From Clostridiales bacterium (GTDB taxonomy: Bacteria; Bacillota; Sulfobacillia; UBA995): DNA of 7,902 nt. Of this stretch, positions 1 to 6,002 are shown piece by piece. Within the stretch, counting starts at the first letter, position 1. Every line of letters begins with the position of its first letter. The stretch spans positions 1-7,902 of the forward strand of contig DOZU01000069.1 of NCBI GenBank assembly GCA_003517845.1, given 5' to 3'. A program made the position numbers and the translations under genes. The notes beneath the pieces are model-generated. The model had not been told where the DNA came from. It made no database searches and saw only the letters and a list, made by a program, of their open reading frames with translations.

Positions 1-186
1 TGAGGAATTGTCGAGTCCTTGCTGAACGTGCGTCGATACAGGCGCAACCCACTCGGTCAACCTCCCCTTGAAAGCTGCCTTGCCGCGCGGCGTCCCCGGG
101 CGTGTGGGCGCGTCCCCGGTAGGGGCGGGTTCTGAACTCGCCCCTACGATCGCCGTATCCGCCCGTGCCGTCACTTTCATCCGATC
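1..186. other. Left-edge intergenic region, mostly non-coding
   Basis: No convincing gene is seen between the window edge and the rex stop codon. It contains the GTAGGGGCG palindrome and, just beside it, two direct copies of CGTCCCCGG (91-99 and 111-119). On the minus strand an open frame starts with ATG at 180-178, six bases after the rex stop and behind a weak AGGA, and runs off the left edge after 60 codons. Its third-position G+C is only about background level and the palindrome lies inside it, so I do not call it a gene. A real minus-strand gene could still begin just outside the window. Confidence 0.45.
119..147. repeat. 29-bp palindromic extragenic repeat, GTAGGGGCG family, copy 1
   Basis: GTAGGGGCG (119-127) is a perfect inverted repeat of CGCCCCTAC (139-147). 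The inner bases continue the pairing, with one G-T wobble, almost to the centre. It lies 40 bp past the rex stop. There is no T-run after it on either strand, so it is not a standard intrinsic terminator. Its first 11 bases (GTAGGGGCGGG) recur exactly at 7882-7892, which marks it as a dispersed palindromic repeat of the REP or small MITE type. It could still form an RNA hairpin that protects the rex mRNA 3' end. Confidence 0.75.
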
Positions 187-810
187 CTACGCCATTCTCC
201 CTTGCAATTCGTAGCTGAGCAGCGAAAAACCCGCGGCGAGGTTCTCGTTGCGGACGATCACCTCCGCCGGGACTACCAGGGCGACCGGGGCAAAATTCCA
301 GATGGCCGCAATGCCGGAGCGGACCATCCGATCTACTACTTCCTGAGCGGTGGCCGCAGGCACGGTGACGATGCCGATGCGGATCTTCATCCGGCGGGTC
401 ATGTCCTCGAGATCGCCCAGCGCCAGGATGGGGACGTTGGCGACTCGCTGGCCGATGACCGCCGCATCGCTGTCGAAAGCCGCCACGATCTGCAGGCCGT
501 ACTGTTCGAAACCGGTGTAGCGCAAGAGCGCCCGGCCCAGGGACCCGGCGCCGACCAGGAAGGCCTCCTTGGCGTTCGCCAGCCCCAGCACCTCCTCGAG
601 CCGGGCAACGGTCGTGGGCACATGATACCCGACCCGTTGCACCCCGGATACCACGCCCGACAGGTCCTTGCGGACCAGGCTATCGTCAATCCCCATGAGG
701 CGCCCCAGGTGCTCGCTGGACACGAACTCGCGTCCGCGTTCGCGCAGGTCGGCAAGGATCTGGTAGTAGTGGGGCAGTCGGGTCAACACGGCCGCGCTGA
801 TCTTGCGCAT
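187..810 (-). CDS. rex: Redox-sensing transcriptional repressor Rex
   Basis: This 207-residue protein matches the family length. Rex is a cytoplasmic homodimer that binds DNA when NADH/NAD+ is low and releases it when NADH binds, controlling fermentation and respiration genes. The N-terminal winged helix (about 1-75) opens with the family signature MRKISxxVxxRLPxYY and has the recognition segment SLVRKDLS (44-51). The Rossmann domain carries the glycine-rich loop VGAGSLG (86-92), the AFDSD strand end (111-115) and the late IWNFAPV (170-176) and NENLAAGFSLLSY (188-200) signatures. ATG 810 is chosen because GGGGAGGGG lies 5 bp upstream and the family signature begins there. An in-frame GTG at 846 lies in the operator at about the predicted transcription start, so it is unlikely to be used. 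After DLS the usual FGxFGxRGxGY wing reads GVVSGVQRVGY, which is divergent and one residue shorter. The permease lies upstream on the same strand, but rex has its own promoter. Confidence 0.95.
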   Translation of the reverse strand: MRKISAAVLTRLPHYYQILADLRERGREFVSSEHLGRLMGIDDSLVRKDLSGVVSGVQRVGYHVPTTVARLEEVLGLANAKEAFLVGAGSLGRALLRYTGFEQYGLQIVAAFDSDAAVIGQRVANVPILALGDLEDMTRRMKIRIGIVTVPAATAQEVVDRMVRSGIAAIWNFAPVALVVPAEVIVRNENLAAGFSLLSYELQGRMA

Positions 811-815
811 CGTCG

Positions 816-824
816 CCCCTCCCC
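816..824 (-). promoter_or_regulatory. Ribosome binding site that fixes the rex start
   Basis: On the minus strand GGGGAGGGG is followed by five bases and then ATG 810. It supports the 207-residue start over the GTG 36 bases upstream, which has no comparable site. Confidence 0.8.
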
Positions 825-831
825 GGGCAAT

Positions 832-847
832 CGTGACACTCGTCACG
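832..847. promoter_or_regulatory. Candidate Rex operator, inverted repeat CGTGAC-N4-GTCACG
   Basis: A perfect 6-4-6 inverted repeat, CGTGAC ACTC GTCACG, starts 21 bp upstream of the rex ATG. Known Rex boxes follow TTGTGAA-N4-TTCACAA. The GTGA/TCAC core and the four-base centre are kept here, while flanking A/T positions are C/G. It sits just after the -10 box, over the predicted transcription start, where a repressor would block initiation. Autoregulation of rex is known in other bacteria; here it is inferred from position and sequence. Confidence 0.65.
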
Positions 848-851
848 TTTT

Positions 852-880
852 ATTTTAGCTCCAAGCCCCTGGGGTGTCAA
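852..880 (-). promoter_or_regulatory. Sigma-70-type promoter of rex
   Basis: On the minus strand a consensus -35 box TTGACA (875-880) is followed by exactly 17 bp and a -10 box TAAAAT (852-857). The expected transcription start is near 845, inside the Rex-box-like palindrome, giving a 5' leader of about 35 bases. It is the clearest promoter in the window and stands out as an A/T-rich patch in GC-rich DNA. It shows that rex need not be read through from the permease gene. Confidence 0.85.
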
Positions 881-919
881 TGGAGCGCGCGGCCGTCCCT
901 GCGGGCTCCCGACCGGGGC

Positions 920-2041
920 CTATACCGTCTTCCGCCCCTCGATCAGCACGCGGGGATCGAGGATGGCATATACGATGTCCAGGACGAATACGGTCACGGC
1001 CAGCAGGTAGGCGTAGATGACCACCGCCCCTACCAGCACCGGCGTGTCGTACATCCCGATGGCCTGGAAGATCAGCCGGCCGATGCCGGGCCAGTTGAAC
1101 ACCGTCTCCAGCACGATGGCGCCCATCCACACGTCGATTATGGTGAGGGCGAAACTGGTCACGATGGCCGGCAGCATCGGCCGCAGGATATGCCGGCGTT
1201 CGATCACCGACGAAGGCAGCCCTTTGGCCCGGGCCATCTCGACATAGTCCTCCCGCGAGTGGATCAGGAAGAACGTGCGCCAGGAATACACGGCCAGGAA
1301 GATGGCGCTGCTCACGATGGCGGTCACGGGTAGGACCAGGTGCTCCAGCAGGCTGAGAGCATAGGCCCAGCGGTCGGCGGGGGGCGGGACGGCTACCATG
1401 CCACCGAAGGGCAAGACGCGCAGGAGGGCGGCGAAGATCACGATCAGGAATATCCCATAGAACCACGCGGGGGCTGCGGAGGTCGGAGCCAGCGCGATCG
1501 TCACCCGGTCGAGCAGGCTGCCGTAACGCTGGGACAGGTAAAGGGCGATGAACACCGCCCCGAAGAACAGGATCAGGTCGGCGGTGGCGAACAGGTACAG
1601 GGTAGGCGGTAACCGTTCCAGCAAGATGAGCCGGACGGTGCGCGAACCGCTGTCGCTGAGCAACTGCTCGGACATGCCAAGGTCCAGGGTCAAGGCATTC
1701 CTGAGATATATGAAGCTGCGCAGCCAAAATGGTTCGAACAGCCCCAGCCTTTCCTCCTCGAGCGCCACCATCTGCTCGTACACCGAGCGACGGAGTTCAT
1801 CACTGAGCAAAGCGAAGCTCGGGTCCGCGAACAGGGCCATGCCCACCGCTTCCCGGATCTGGGCTCGGCGGATCTCGTCGACGTACCCCCCCATGTTGGC
1901 GATGAGGATCGTCAGATACACGGCGACGACCACCGCGAGCGACAAGGTAATCAGCCGTATCGATGTGTAGCGGGCGAGCCGCGCGAGGGTGTCCCGGGTC
2001 CCCGCGGCCCGGGCAGCCGGGACCAGCGGCCGAGTCGCCAT
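920..2041 (-). CDS. DppB/OppB-type ABC transporter permease, unaccompanied
   Basis: This 373-residue inner-membrane protein belongs to the dipeptide/oligopeptide/nickel ABC permease family. One such subunit normally pairs with a DppC-type permease, two ATPases and a binding protein. A first membrane helix (about 29-50) is followed by an extracytoplasmic segment to about 140 that is rich in charged residues (EEER, DELRRS). The BPD_transp core of hydrophobic helices follows (about 143-360). The cytoplasmic EAA loop that docks the ATPase is clear: DYVEMARAKGLPSSVIERRH (265-284), then ILRPMLPAI. The usual ending, AILDPRV, is at 359-365. ATG 2041 is preferred to the in-frame GTG at 2059 because AAGGAGAG lies 7 bp before it and overlaps the longer frame. 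No DppC, DppD/F or binding protein is within the window; the next gene on the strand is rex. Substrate cannot be deduced; peptides or other small oligomeric solutes are typical of the family. Confidence 0.88.
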   Translation of the reverse strand: MATRPLVPAARAAGTRDTLARLARYTSIRLITLSLAVVVAVYLTILIANMGGYVDEIRRAQIREAVGMALFADPSFALLSDELRRSVYEQMVALEEERLGLFEPFWLRSFIYLRNALTLDLGMSEQLLSDSGSRTVRLILLERLPPTLYLFATADLILFFGAVFIALYLSQRYGSLLDRVTIALAPTSAAPAWFYGIFLIVIFAALLRVLPFGGMVAVPPPADRWAYALSLLEHLVLPVTAIVSSAIFLAVYSWRTFFLIHSREDYVEMARAKGLPSSVIERRHILRPMLPAIVTSFALTIIDVWMGAIVLETVFNWPGIGRLIFQAIGMYDTPVLVGAVVIYAYLLAVTVFVLDIVYAILDPRVLIEGRKTV

Positions 2042-2048
2042 GGTGGGT

Positions 2049-2056
2049 CTCTCCTT
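2049..2056 (-). promoter_or_regulatory. Ribosome binding site that fixes the permease start
   Basis: AAGGAGAG on the minus strand lies 7 bp before ATG 2041. The site overlaps the first codons of the longer GTG 2059 reading, so it argues for the shorter protein. Confidence 0.75.
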
Positions 2057-2103
2057 CACTATGGGCGGGCCGCGGGGCAGTTACCCCCGGAGCCAGTACG
2101 GCC

Positions 2104-2111
2104 ACTATAGT
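2104..2111. promoter_or_regulatory. Possible shared -10 element in the divergent permease/pucR region
   Basis: The 8-bp palindrome ACTATAGT presents TATAGT on both strands, between two divergent genes that each need a promoter. No good -35 box lies 16-18 bp away on either side, so this is only a candidate. It is the only TATA-like patch in an otherwise GC-rich interval. Confidence 0.3.
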
Positions 2112-2145
2112 TAGCCGCGCCCGGCGGTTCCTCCTCCCACCGGCA

Positions 2146-2160
2146 TTGCAGGTCATGCAA
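2146..2160. promoter_or_regulatory. Candidate operator TTGCA-N5-TGCAA in the divergent promoter region
   Basis: TTGCA (2146-2150) and TGCAA (2156-2160) form a perfect inverted repeat with a 5-bp centre. It lies close to the middle of the interval between the permease start (2041) and pucR start (2249). That is a natural place for a regulator controlling both genes, and the PucR-like protein encoded next door is the obvious candidate. This is inference from position: no PucR site for this protein is known to me, and the arms are short. Confidence 0.35.
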
Positions 2161-2188
2161 GGCCCCTGGCCGAATCTCCGATCGACCG

Positions 2189-2218
2189 GCACCCGCAAGG
2201 GGAGTGAAGGGCGGGTGC
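2189..2218 (+). promoter_or_regulatory. Stem-loop in the pucR leader
   Basis: GCACCCGC (2189-2196) pairs perfectly with GCGGGTGC (2211-2218) around a 14-base purine-rich loop. It ends 12 bp before the pucR ribosome binding site. No T-run follows, so it is not a terminator. The 3' arm could instead pair, through GGCGGG (2210-2215), with CCCGCC (2243-2248) next to the start codon. The two pairings exclude each other, so a translational switch is conceivable but untested. Confidence 0.35.
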
Positions 2219-2230
2219 GCGAAGTCAAGC

Positions 2231-2237
2231 GGGGAGG
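2231..2237 (+). promoter_or_regulatory. Ribosome binding site that fixes the pucR start
   Basis: GGGGAGG lies 11 bp before ATG 2249 and 17 bp before the next in-frame ATG at 2255. It favours 2249. The upstream in-frame GTG at 2204 has its purine run directly against it, too close to work well. Confidence 0.65.
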
Positions 2238-2248
2238 CCGAACCCGCC

Positions 2249-3880
2249 ATGAGGATGCAGGAAGTACTGCGTCTGCCGGAGCTGGCGGCCGGCCGGTTGT
2301 TGGCCGGTGCCGGAGGTCTTCACCGCGAGGTGCGCGGGGTCACGGTCATCGATGCCCCGGACGGCATCGCCTTCATCCGCGGGGGAGAGTTCGTGCTGAG
2401 CACCTTGTTCCTCTACCGCAGGGCGCGGGAACAGCTCGCGCTGGTCGAGGAACTGGTGCGCAGGGGAGGCGCGGGTCTGGGGATCAAGCTCGAACGCTTT
2501 GTGGATGCGCTCGAGCCGGAAGTCACCGCCGCTGCCGACGCCCTGGCTTTTCCCATCTATCGCGTCCCCGACGCCCTGGCCTGGGTGGACATCATCAACC
2601 CCGTGCTCACCGAATTGCTCGGGCGGAAAAAGGGGGAACTGGAGCGCTGCTGGACCATTCAGCGCCGGTTCATCAGCCTTGCCCTCGAAGGCAGCAGCCT
2701 CGAGATGCTGGCCCAGGAGTTGGCGGGGATGATCCGGCGATCGTTGGCCGTGGTGAATAACCTTACCGGAGTGACGGCCGCGGTGGACTTTCCCGAACTC
2801 GCCCCCGAACCCTGGCGCGCCGGCGTCGGCGAGACGGCCCGACCCCTCCCCGGACGTCCCAATCTCCTCCGCATTTCCGCCCCCGACCCGCGCTGGCGGC
2901 GGATCGTGTGCCGGATTGGCGGCGACGGCGAGGTGGACGGGTGGATCATCGTCATGGACCAGGGGGATCCGCTCCTCACCGAGGAGCTGGTGGCCATCGA
3001 GCAGGCGGCGGTGGCCGTGGCGCTGGAAGTGCACAAGGCGCGCGCCGTGCACCACATGCGGCGGTCGGTTCAGGGGGACTTCCTCCACCACTTGCTGGCA
3101 GGAGATTTCGAGTCGGAAGCAGCGGTCACCGCCTCGGCAAGGGCGGTCGGCTGGCAGATCGCTCCCGCCTACGTCGGTGTGGTCGCCCAGGTCGACCGGC
3201 TTCCCGCAGAGCCGCCGCCCGGCACCTGTCGCGTTGGCTGGTGGATCCTGGACCTTCTGGCCAGAGAAGGCCTGCCGCCCGGCTGCATAGCTGAGCTGGG
3301 CTACCAGGACCGGCCGGTAGCTCTGGTCGCCGTGAGCCCGGACGCGGCGCGGGACTATGCCGACCGGCAGGTGGCCGAGCAGATATCCGGGTTGATCGCC
3401 CGCCTGGGACAGGCCCATCCCGGGCTCAAGCTGTCAGCCGGCGTCGGACGGCCGCGGGTTGGCGTCCTGACAGTTCGCGAAAGCTATCGCGAAGCGGTAG
3501 CTGCGTTAGAACTGGCACCCGTGCTGCCGGGCGGGGGACCGGTCGCCCTGTTCCGCGACCTCGGCCTGTACCGCCTCGTCGGTCAGCCTGATCATCCCGA
3601 GATCGAGCAGTTCATCCACGACACCCTTGGTCCCATCTTGCGCGCCGACCGCCAGCATCGCGGCGAACTCGCGCACACGCTGGGGGTGTTCCTGGACCAC
3701 GGCGGGAGTTACCGCGAAACCGCCAAGGCCCTGCACGTCCATCACAACACGGTGCGCTACCGTCTGGCCCGTGCCCAGCTCCTCGGCGGTTTTGACCTCG
3801 GGTCAGCCCGGGAGCGTTTCAACCTGCAATTGGCCGTCCGGCTGTGGCGAGCTTCCCGGTTGTACTCTGCCGCCAAGTAG
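2249..3880 (+). CDS. PucR-family transcriptional regulator
   Basis: This 543-residue protein has the full PucR architecture. The N-terminal PucR sensory domain spans about 3-125, opening with EVLRLPELAAGRLLAG and continuing through FIRGGEFVLST and FPIYRVPDALAWVDIINPVL. A middle region (about 130-290) follows. A CdaR/GGDEF-like domain (about 295-430) contains SAGVGRP and SYREAVAALELA. The C-terminal HTH_30 domain (about 474-532) has the helix-turn-helix GSYRETAKALHVHHNTVRYR (486-505) followed by RLARAQLLGGFDL. Relatives regulate purine, allantoin, amino-acid and other nitrogen-compound catabolism, usually acting on neighbouring genes. ATG 2249 is chosen from the GGGGAGG site and because the family alignment starts there. 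The gene diverges from the permease and lies 100 bp before the amidohydrolase on the same strand, so it is a likely local regulator of one or both. The ligand cannot be told from sequence. Calling it the true pucR orthologue would be unsafe, so no symbol is given. Confidence 0.92.
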   Translation: MRMQEVLRLPELAAGRLLAGAGGLHREVRGVTVIDAPDGIAFIRGGEFVLSTLFLYRRAREQLALVEELVRRGGAGLGIKLERFVDALEPEVTAAADALAFPIYRVPDALAWVDIINPVLTELLGRKKGELERCWTIQRRFISLALEGSSLEMLAQELAGMIRRSLAVVNNLTGVTAAVDFPELAPEPWRAGVGETARPLPGRPNLLRISAPDPRWRRIVCRIGGDGEVDGWIIVMDQGDPLLTEELVAIEQAAVAVALEVHKARAVHHMRRSVQGDFLHHLLAGDFESEAAVTASARAVGWQIAPAYVGVVAQVDRLPAEPPPGTCRVGWWILDLLAREGLPPGCIAELGYQDRPVALVAVSPDAARDYADRQVAEQISGLIARLGQAHPGLKLSAGVGRPRVGVLTVRESYREAVAALELAPVLPGGGPVALFRDLGLYRLVGQPDHPEIEQFIHDTLGPILRADRQHRGELAHTLGVFLDHGGSYRETAKALHVHHNTVRYRLARAQLLGGFDLGSARERFNLQLAVRLWRASRLYSAAK

Positions 3881-3964
3881 GCGAGGCAAAATTCGTGCGC
3901 ATGGTCAAAGGCTTATCCCGCGGTCAGGCGCGAAGCTTTCTCAACTTGAACGTCCCGTCCGGCC

Positions 3965-3970
3965 GGAGGT
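3965..3970 (+). promoter_or_regulatory. Ribosome binding site that fixes the amidohydrolase start
   Basis: GGAGGT lies 10 bp before ATG 3981. An in-frame GTG at 3969 overlaps this site and is therefore unlikely. The open frame continues far upstream inside pucR, but that extension is only the pucR sequence read in another frame. Confidence 0.65.
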
Positions 3971-3980
3971 GCCATCTGAG

Positions 3981-5147
3981 ATGCTGGATCGCGCGGAGGA
4001 AGGCAGAGAGTTCGTGATCGGCCTGCGCCGCCGGCTGCATCAGCATCCCGAACTCGGAGGGGCGGAGGCGGCCACTTCGGCCATGATCGCCGAACAACTC
4101 GGGGAGCTTGGGCTGCAAGTGCGGTCATCCATCGGCAATGCGGTCCTGGGAGTCCTGCCCGGCGGCGGCGATGGTCCCGGCATACTGCTGCGAGCGGAAC
4201 TCGACGCCCTGCCCATCACCGAAGTGCCGGGCCGCCCGCATGGATCCCGGGTGCCGGGCATGATGCACGCGTGCGGCCACGACGGCCACATGGCCATCCT
4301 GGTGGGCACGGCCAGGCTGCTCGCCACCGAGCGCCGCCTGCTCCGGGGCGATGTGTACTTCCTGTTTCAGCCGGCCGAAGAACAACTGCCGGACGGAGGT
4401 GCTCGCGAACTGATCGAGGCGGGGGTGCTGGAGGGCATGAGGCTGCAATTGGCCGCGGCCCTACACCTCTGGCCGGATCTGCCGCTGGGCACGGTCGGCA
4501 TCCCGCCCGGACCGGTGATGGCCGCAGGCGACATCTTCCGGGTGACTTTCTCGGGCAACGGCGGGCATGCCGGCCAGCCCCACACCGCCGCGGATACGGT
4601 CGCGGCGGCGGGATACACGGCGGCCGCCCTCCCCGGCCTGGTCCGCCGGCGGGTGAACGCCCTGCTCCCGGCGGTGATAGCGGTGGGCATGGTACATGGA
4701 GGAGCGTCGCCCAACGTGCTCCCTGCCGAGGCAAACCTGGCCGGAACCACCCGCTATTTCGAGCCCGGGCTGGGTGACACCCTCGAACGGCATATCCGGG
4801 ACGTCGCCCGCGAAGCGGGGGAGCTTTATGGGTGCCGGGCGGACACGCAGTACCGCCACGGCTACCCTCCGGTGGTCAACCATCCCGACGCCGCACGGGC
4901 CGTGGCACGCTCGGCAGCCAGGGTGCTGGGCGAAGGCGCGGTCCGGACCGACCTCCCTCCGTCGACCCTCGCCGATGACTTCTCGTATATCGCTCAGCGC
5001 GTGCCGGCAGCCTACTTCTGGCTGGGGATCGCCACCCCCGACCATCCCACGGCGCTGCACCGCCCCGACTTTGACCTCCCCGACGATGCCCTCGTGTACG
5101 GCACCGCCATCCTCACCCAACTGTGCCTCGACAAGCTGGGTGCGTGA
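3981..5147 (+). CDS. M20-family metal-dependent amidohydrolase (hippurate / N-acyl amino acid hydrolase type)
   Basis: This 388-residue cytoplasmic enzyme is the usual length for M20D amidohydrolases, which use a two-metal centre to cleave an amide bond in N-acyl amino acids, hippurate, IAA conjugates or similar compounds. It begins with the family pattern LRRRLHQHPELGGAE (15-29). Visible active-site elements are AELDALPI (72-79), HACGHDGH (96-103, with C98 and H100 as expected metal ligands), PAEE (131-134, catalytic E133 and ligand E134), H162 in LHLWPDLP, GNGGHAGQPH in the dimerisation domain (H196), and the C-terminal H360 in ALHRPDFD. All expected residues are present, so it should be active. 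It follows pucR after 100 bp with no terminator, so they may be co-transcribed. Substrate is not determined by sequence. Members of this family are often misnamed aminoacylase or hippuricase, so a generic name is safer. Confidence 0.9.
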   Translation: MLDRAEEGREFVIGLRRRLHQHPELGGAEAATSAMIAEQLGELGLQVRSSIGNAVLGVLPGGGDGPGILLRAELDALPITEVPGRPHGSRVPGMMHACGHDGHMAILVGTARLLATERRLLRGDVYFLFQPAEEQLPDGGARELIEAGVLEGMRLQLAAALHLWPDLPLGTVGIPPGPVMAAGDIFRVTFSGNGGHAGQPHTAADTVAAAGYTAAALPGLVRRRVNALLPAVIAVGMVHGGASPNVLPAEANLAGTTRYFEPGLGDTLERHIRDVAREAGELYGCRADTQYRHGYPPVVNHPDAARAVARSAARVLGEGAVRTDLPPSTLADDFSYIAQRVPAAYFWLGIATPDHPTALHRPDFDLPDDALVYGTAILTQLCLDKLGA

Positions 5148-5454
5148 AGGCCTGCCTACTGCTACTGCGAAAATGGACCCCCCACCCGGCGATCGGGTCG
5201 TGGTCGCGGCCCCGGTGATTCCCTCGCGAAATTGAGGTCCACCGTTTCCATGTCCCGTGGTTTCCCGCGGGGCATGGGCGGATTCTGGCCGCTCCCGGTC
5301 GGCCGGCTCGTCTTGGATGTCGGGTACAAACCGACGGCTGAATTTTCATGTAGTCGGCCAAAGGGCCGGTCGCCGTCTGCGGAGAAGCCCGCCCCCGGTT
5401 GGTCACGGGTGCGGCTCGGCCGTGCCGGAACTCACGCCGGGAGGGGAGTTCAAT
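5148..5454 (+). other. 307-bp non-coding leader before amiS, with possible RNA structure
   Basis: I find no convincing gene here. The open frame that enters amiS from 5257 lacks family similarity in its first 66 codons. Two hairpin candidates lie in its second half. The first is GTCGG (5319-5323) with CCGAC (5331-5335) around a 7-base loop. The second is GTCGGCC (5353-5359) with GGCCGGT (5364-5370) around AAAG, including two G-T pairs. An A/T-rich patch, GAATTTTCATGTAG (5340-5353), separates them. GGGAGGGGAG just before amiS is its ribosome binding site. The leader is long enough for a promoter plus a cis-acting RNA, but I could not match it to a riboswitch class by eye. Confidence 0.5.
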
Positions 5455-5961
5455 ATGGTCGGCATGTTCGGGATAGCGATGTTCTACGTGGGTGCGGTGC
5501 TGGTGGTGAACGGCGCATGGCTCCTCGGCAAAGCGGACAATCGGAGCGCGGGCATCTTCAATCTCCTGGTCGGCGGACTGATCACGGTCATGGCGATCAA
5601 CAATCACATCCGGGCGACGGAACTGGTCCACCACCTGGGCACGGCCAACGCCCTGCTGTTCGGTTTCACCTACCTGGCGCTGGCGGCCAATACCTTGTTC
5701 AACCTCGATGGGCGGGCCCTGGGTTGGTTCTGCCTGTTCGTGGCGGCCGCCACCGTGCCCAACTTCCTGATGGCCTTCGGCGCCGGCGACCTGCGCTTCG
5801 GAGCCATCTGGTTCCTGTGGGGATTCCTGTGGTTCATCTTCTTCCTCAGCCTGGCCCTGGGAATGGCGCGCCTGACCCGCGCCGCTGCCTGGCTCTCGAT
5901 CATCATCGGGCTGGTCACCGCCGGGATACCCGGATACATGATGCTGTGGGGCGTGTGGTGA
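5455..5961 (+). CDS. amiS: AmiS/UreI-family amide or urea channel
   Basis: This 168-residue, very hydrophobic protein is recognised as AmiS/UreI by its length (AmiS is about 170) and its motifs. They include YVGAVLVVNGAWLLGK (11-26), NLLVGGLITVMAINN (36-50), LLFGFTYLALAANTLFNLDG (67-86), ALGWFCLFVAAATVPNF (88-104) and IWFLWGFLWFIFFLSLALG (118-136). Six membrane helices are expected. Family members passively conduct urea or short-chain aliphatic amides across the inner membrane, UreI being gated by acid in Helicobacter. ATG 5455 follows GGGAGGGGAG by 6 bp and matches the family N-terminus; the upstream in-frame extension is not real. Known relatives sit beside amidase, formamidase or urease genes. 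Here no such enzyme is visible; the neighbours are an M20 amidohydrolase upstream and an AOR 41 bp downstream. The symbol follows the family name, and the solute is unknown. Confidence 0.87.
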   Translation: MVGMFGIAMFYVGAVLVVNGAWLLGKADNRSAGIFNLLVGGLITVMAINNHIRATELVHHLGTANALLFGFTYLALAANTLFNLDGRALGWFCLFVAAATVPNFLMAFGAGDLRFGAIWFLWGFLWFIFFLSLALGMARLTRAAAWLSIIIGLVTAGIPGYMMLWGVW

Positions 5962-5989
5962 ACTGCTGGACCGCGACCTGATAACACGG

Positions 5990-5996
5990 GGAGGTG
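5990..5996 (+). promoter_or_regulatory. Ribosome binding site of the AOR gene
   Basis: GGAGGTG lies 6 bp before ATG 6003. It supports this start over the in-frame ATG at residue 7. The short gap after amiS and the lack of a terminator hairpin favour a shared transcript. Confidence 0.7.
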
Positions 5997-6002
5997 TGAG
6001 CC

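Noticed and set aside
1..180. Open minus-strand frame running off the left edge
   Set aside because: Sixty open codons are unremarkable at this G+C, third-position bias is weak, and the repeat palindrome lies inside it. A real gene beyond the edge cannot be ruled out.
2204..2248. Upstream GTG start for pucR
   Set aside because: Its purine run is directly against the start, the 15 added residues have no family similarity, and ATG 2249 has a better-spaced GGGGAGG.
2225..3418. 397-codon minus-strand open frame opposite pucR
   Set aside because: Antisense shadow of a full PucR protein; low-complexity composition and no recognisable domain.
3627..3980. 118-residue N-terminal extension of the amidohydrolase
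   Set aside because: Most of it is pucR read in another frame; the M20 pattern and ribosome site both place the start at 3981.
5161..5260. Small minus-strand ORF beginning ATGGAAACG (about 29 codons) in the amiS leader
   Set aside because: No clear ribosome site, no recognisable protein, and length expected by chance.
5257..5454. 66-residue N-terminal extension of AmiS
   Set aside because: Arginine- and serine-rich sequence unlike the family; a strong ribosome site lies just before ATG 5455, where AmiS homology begins.
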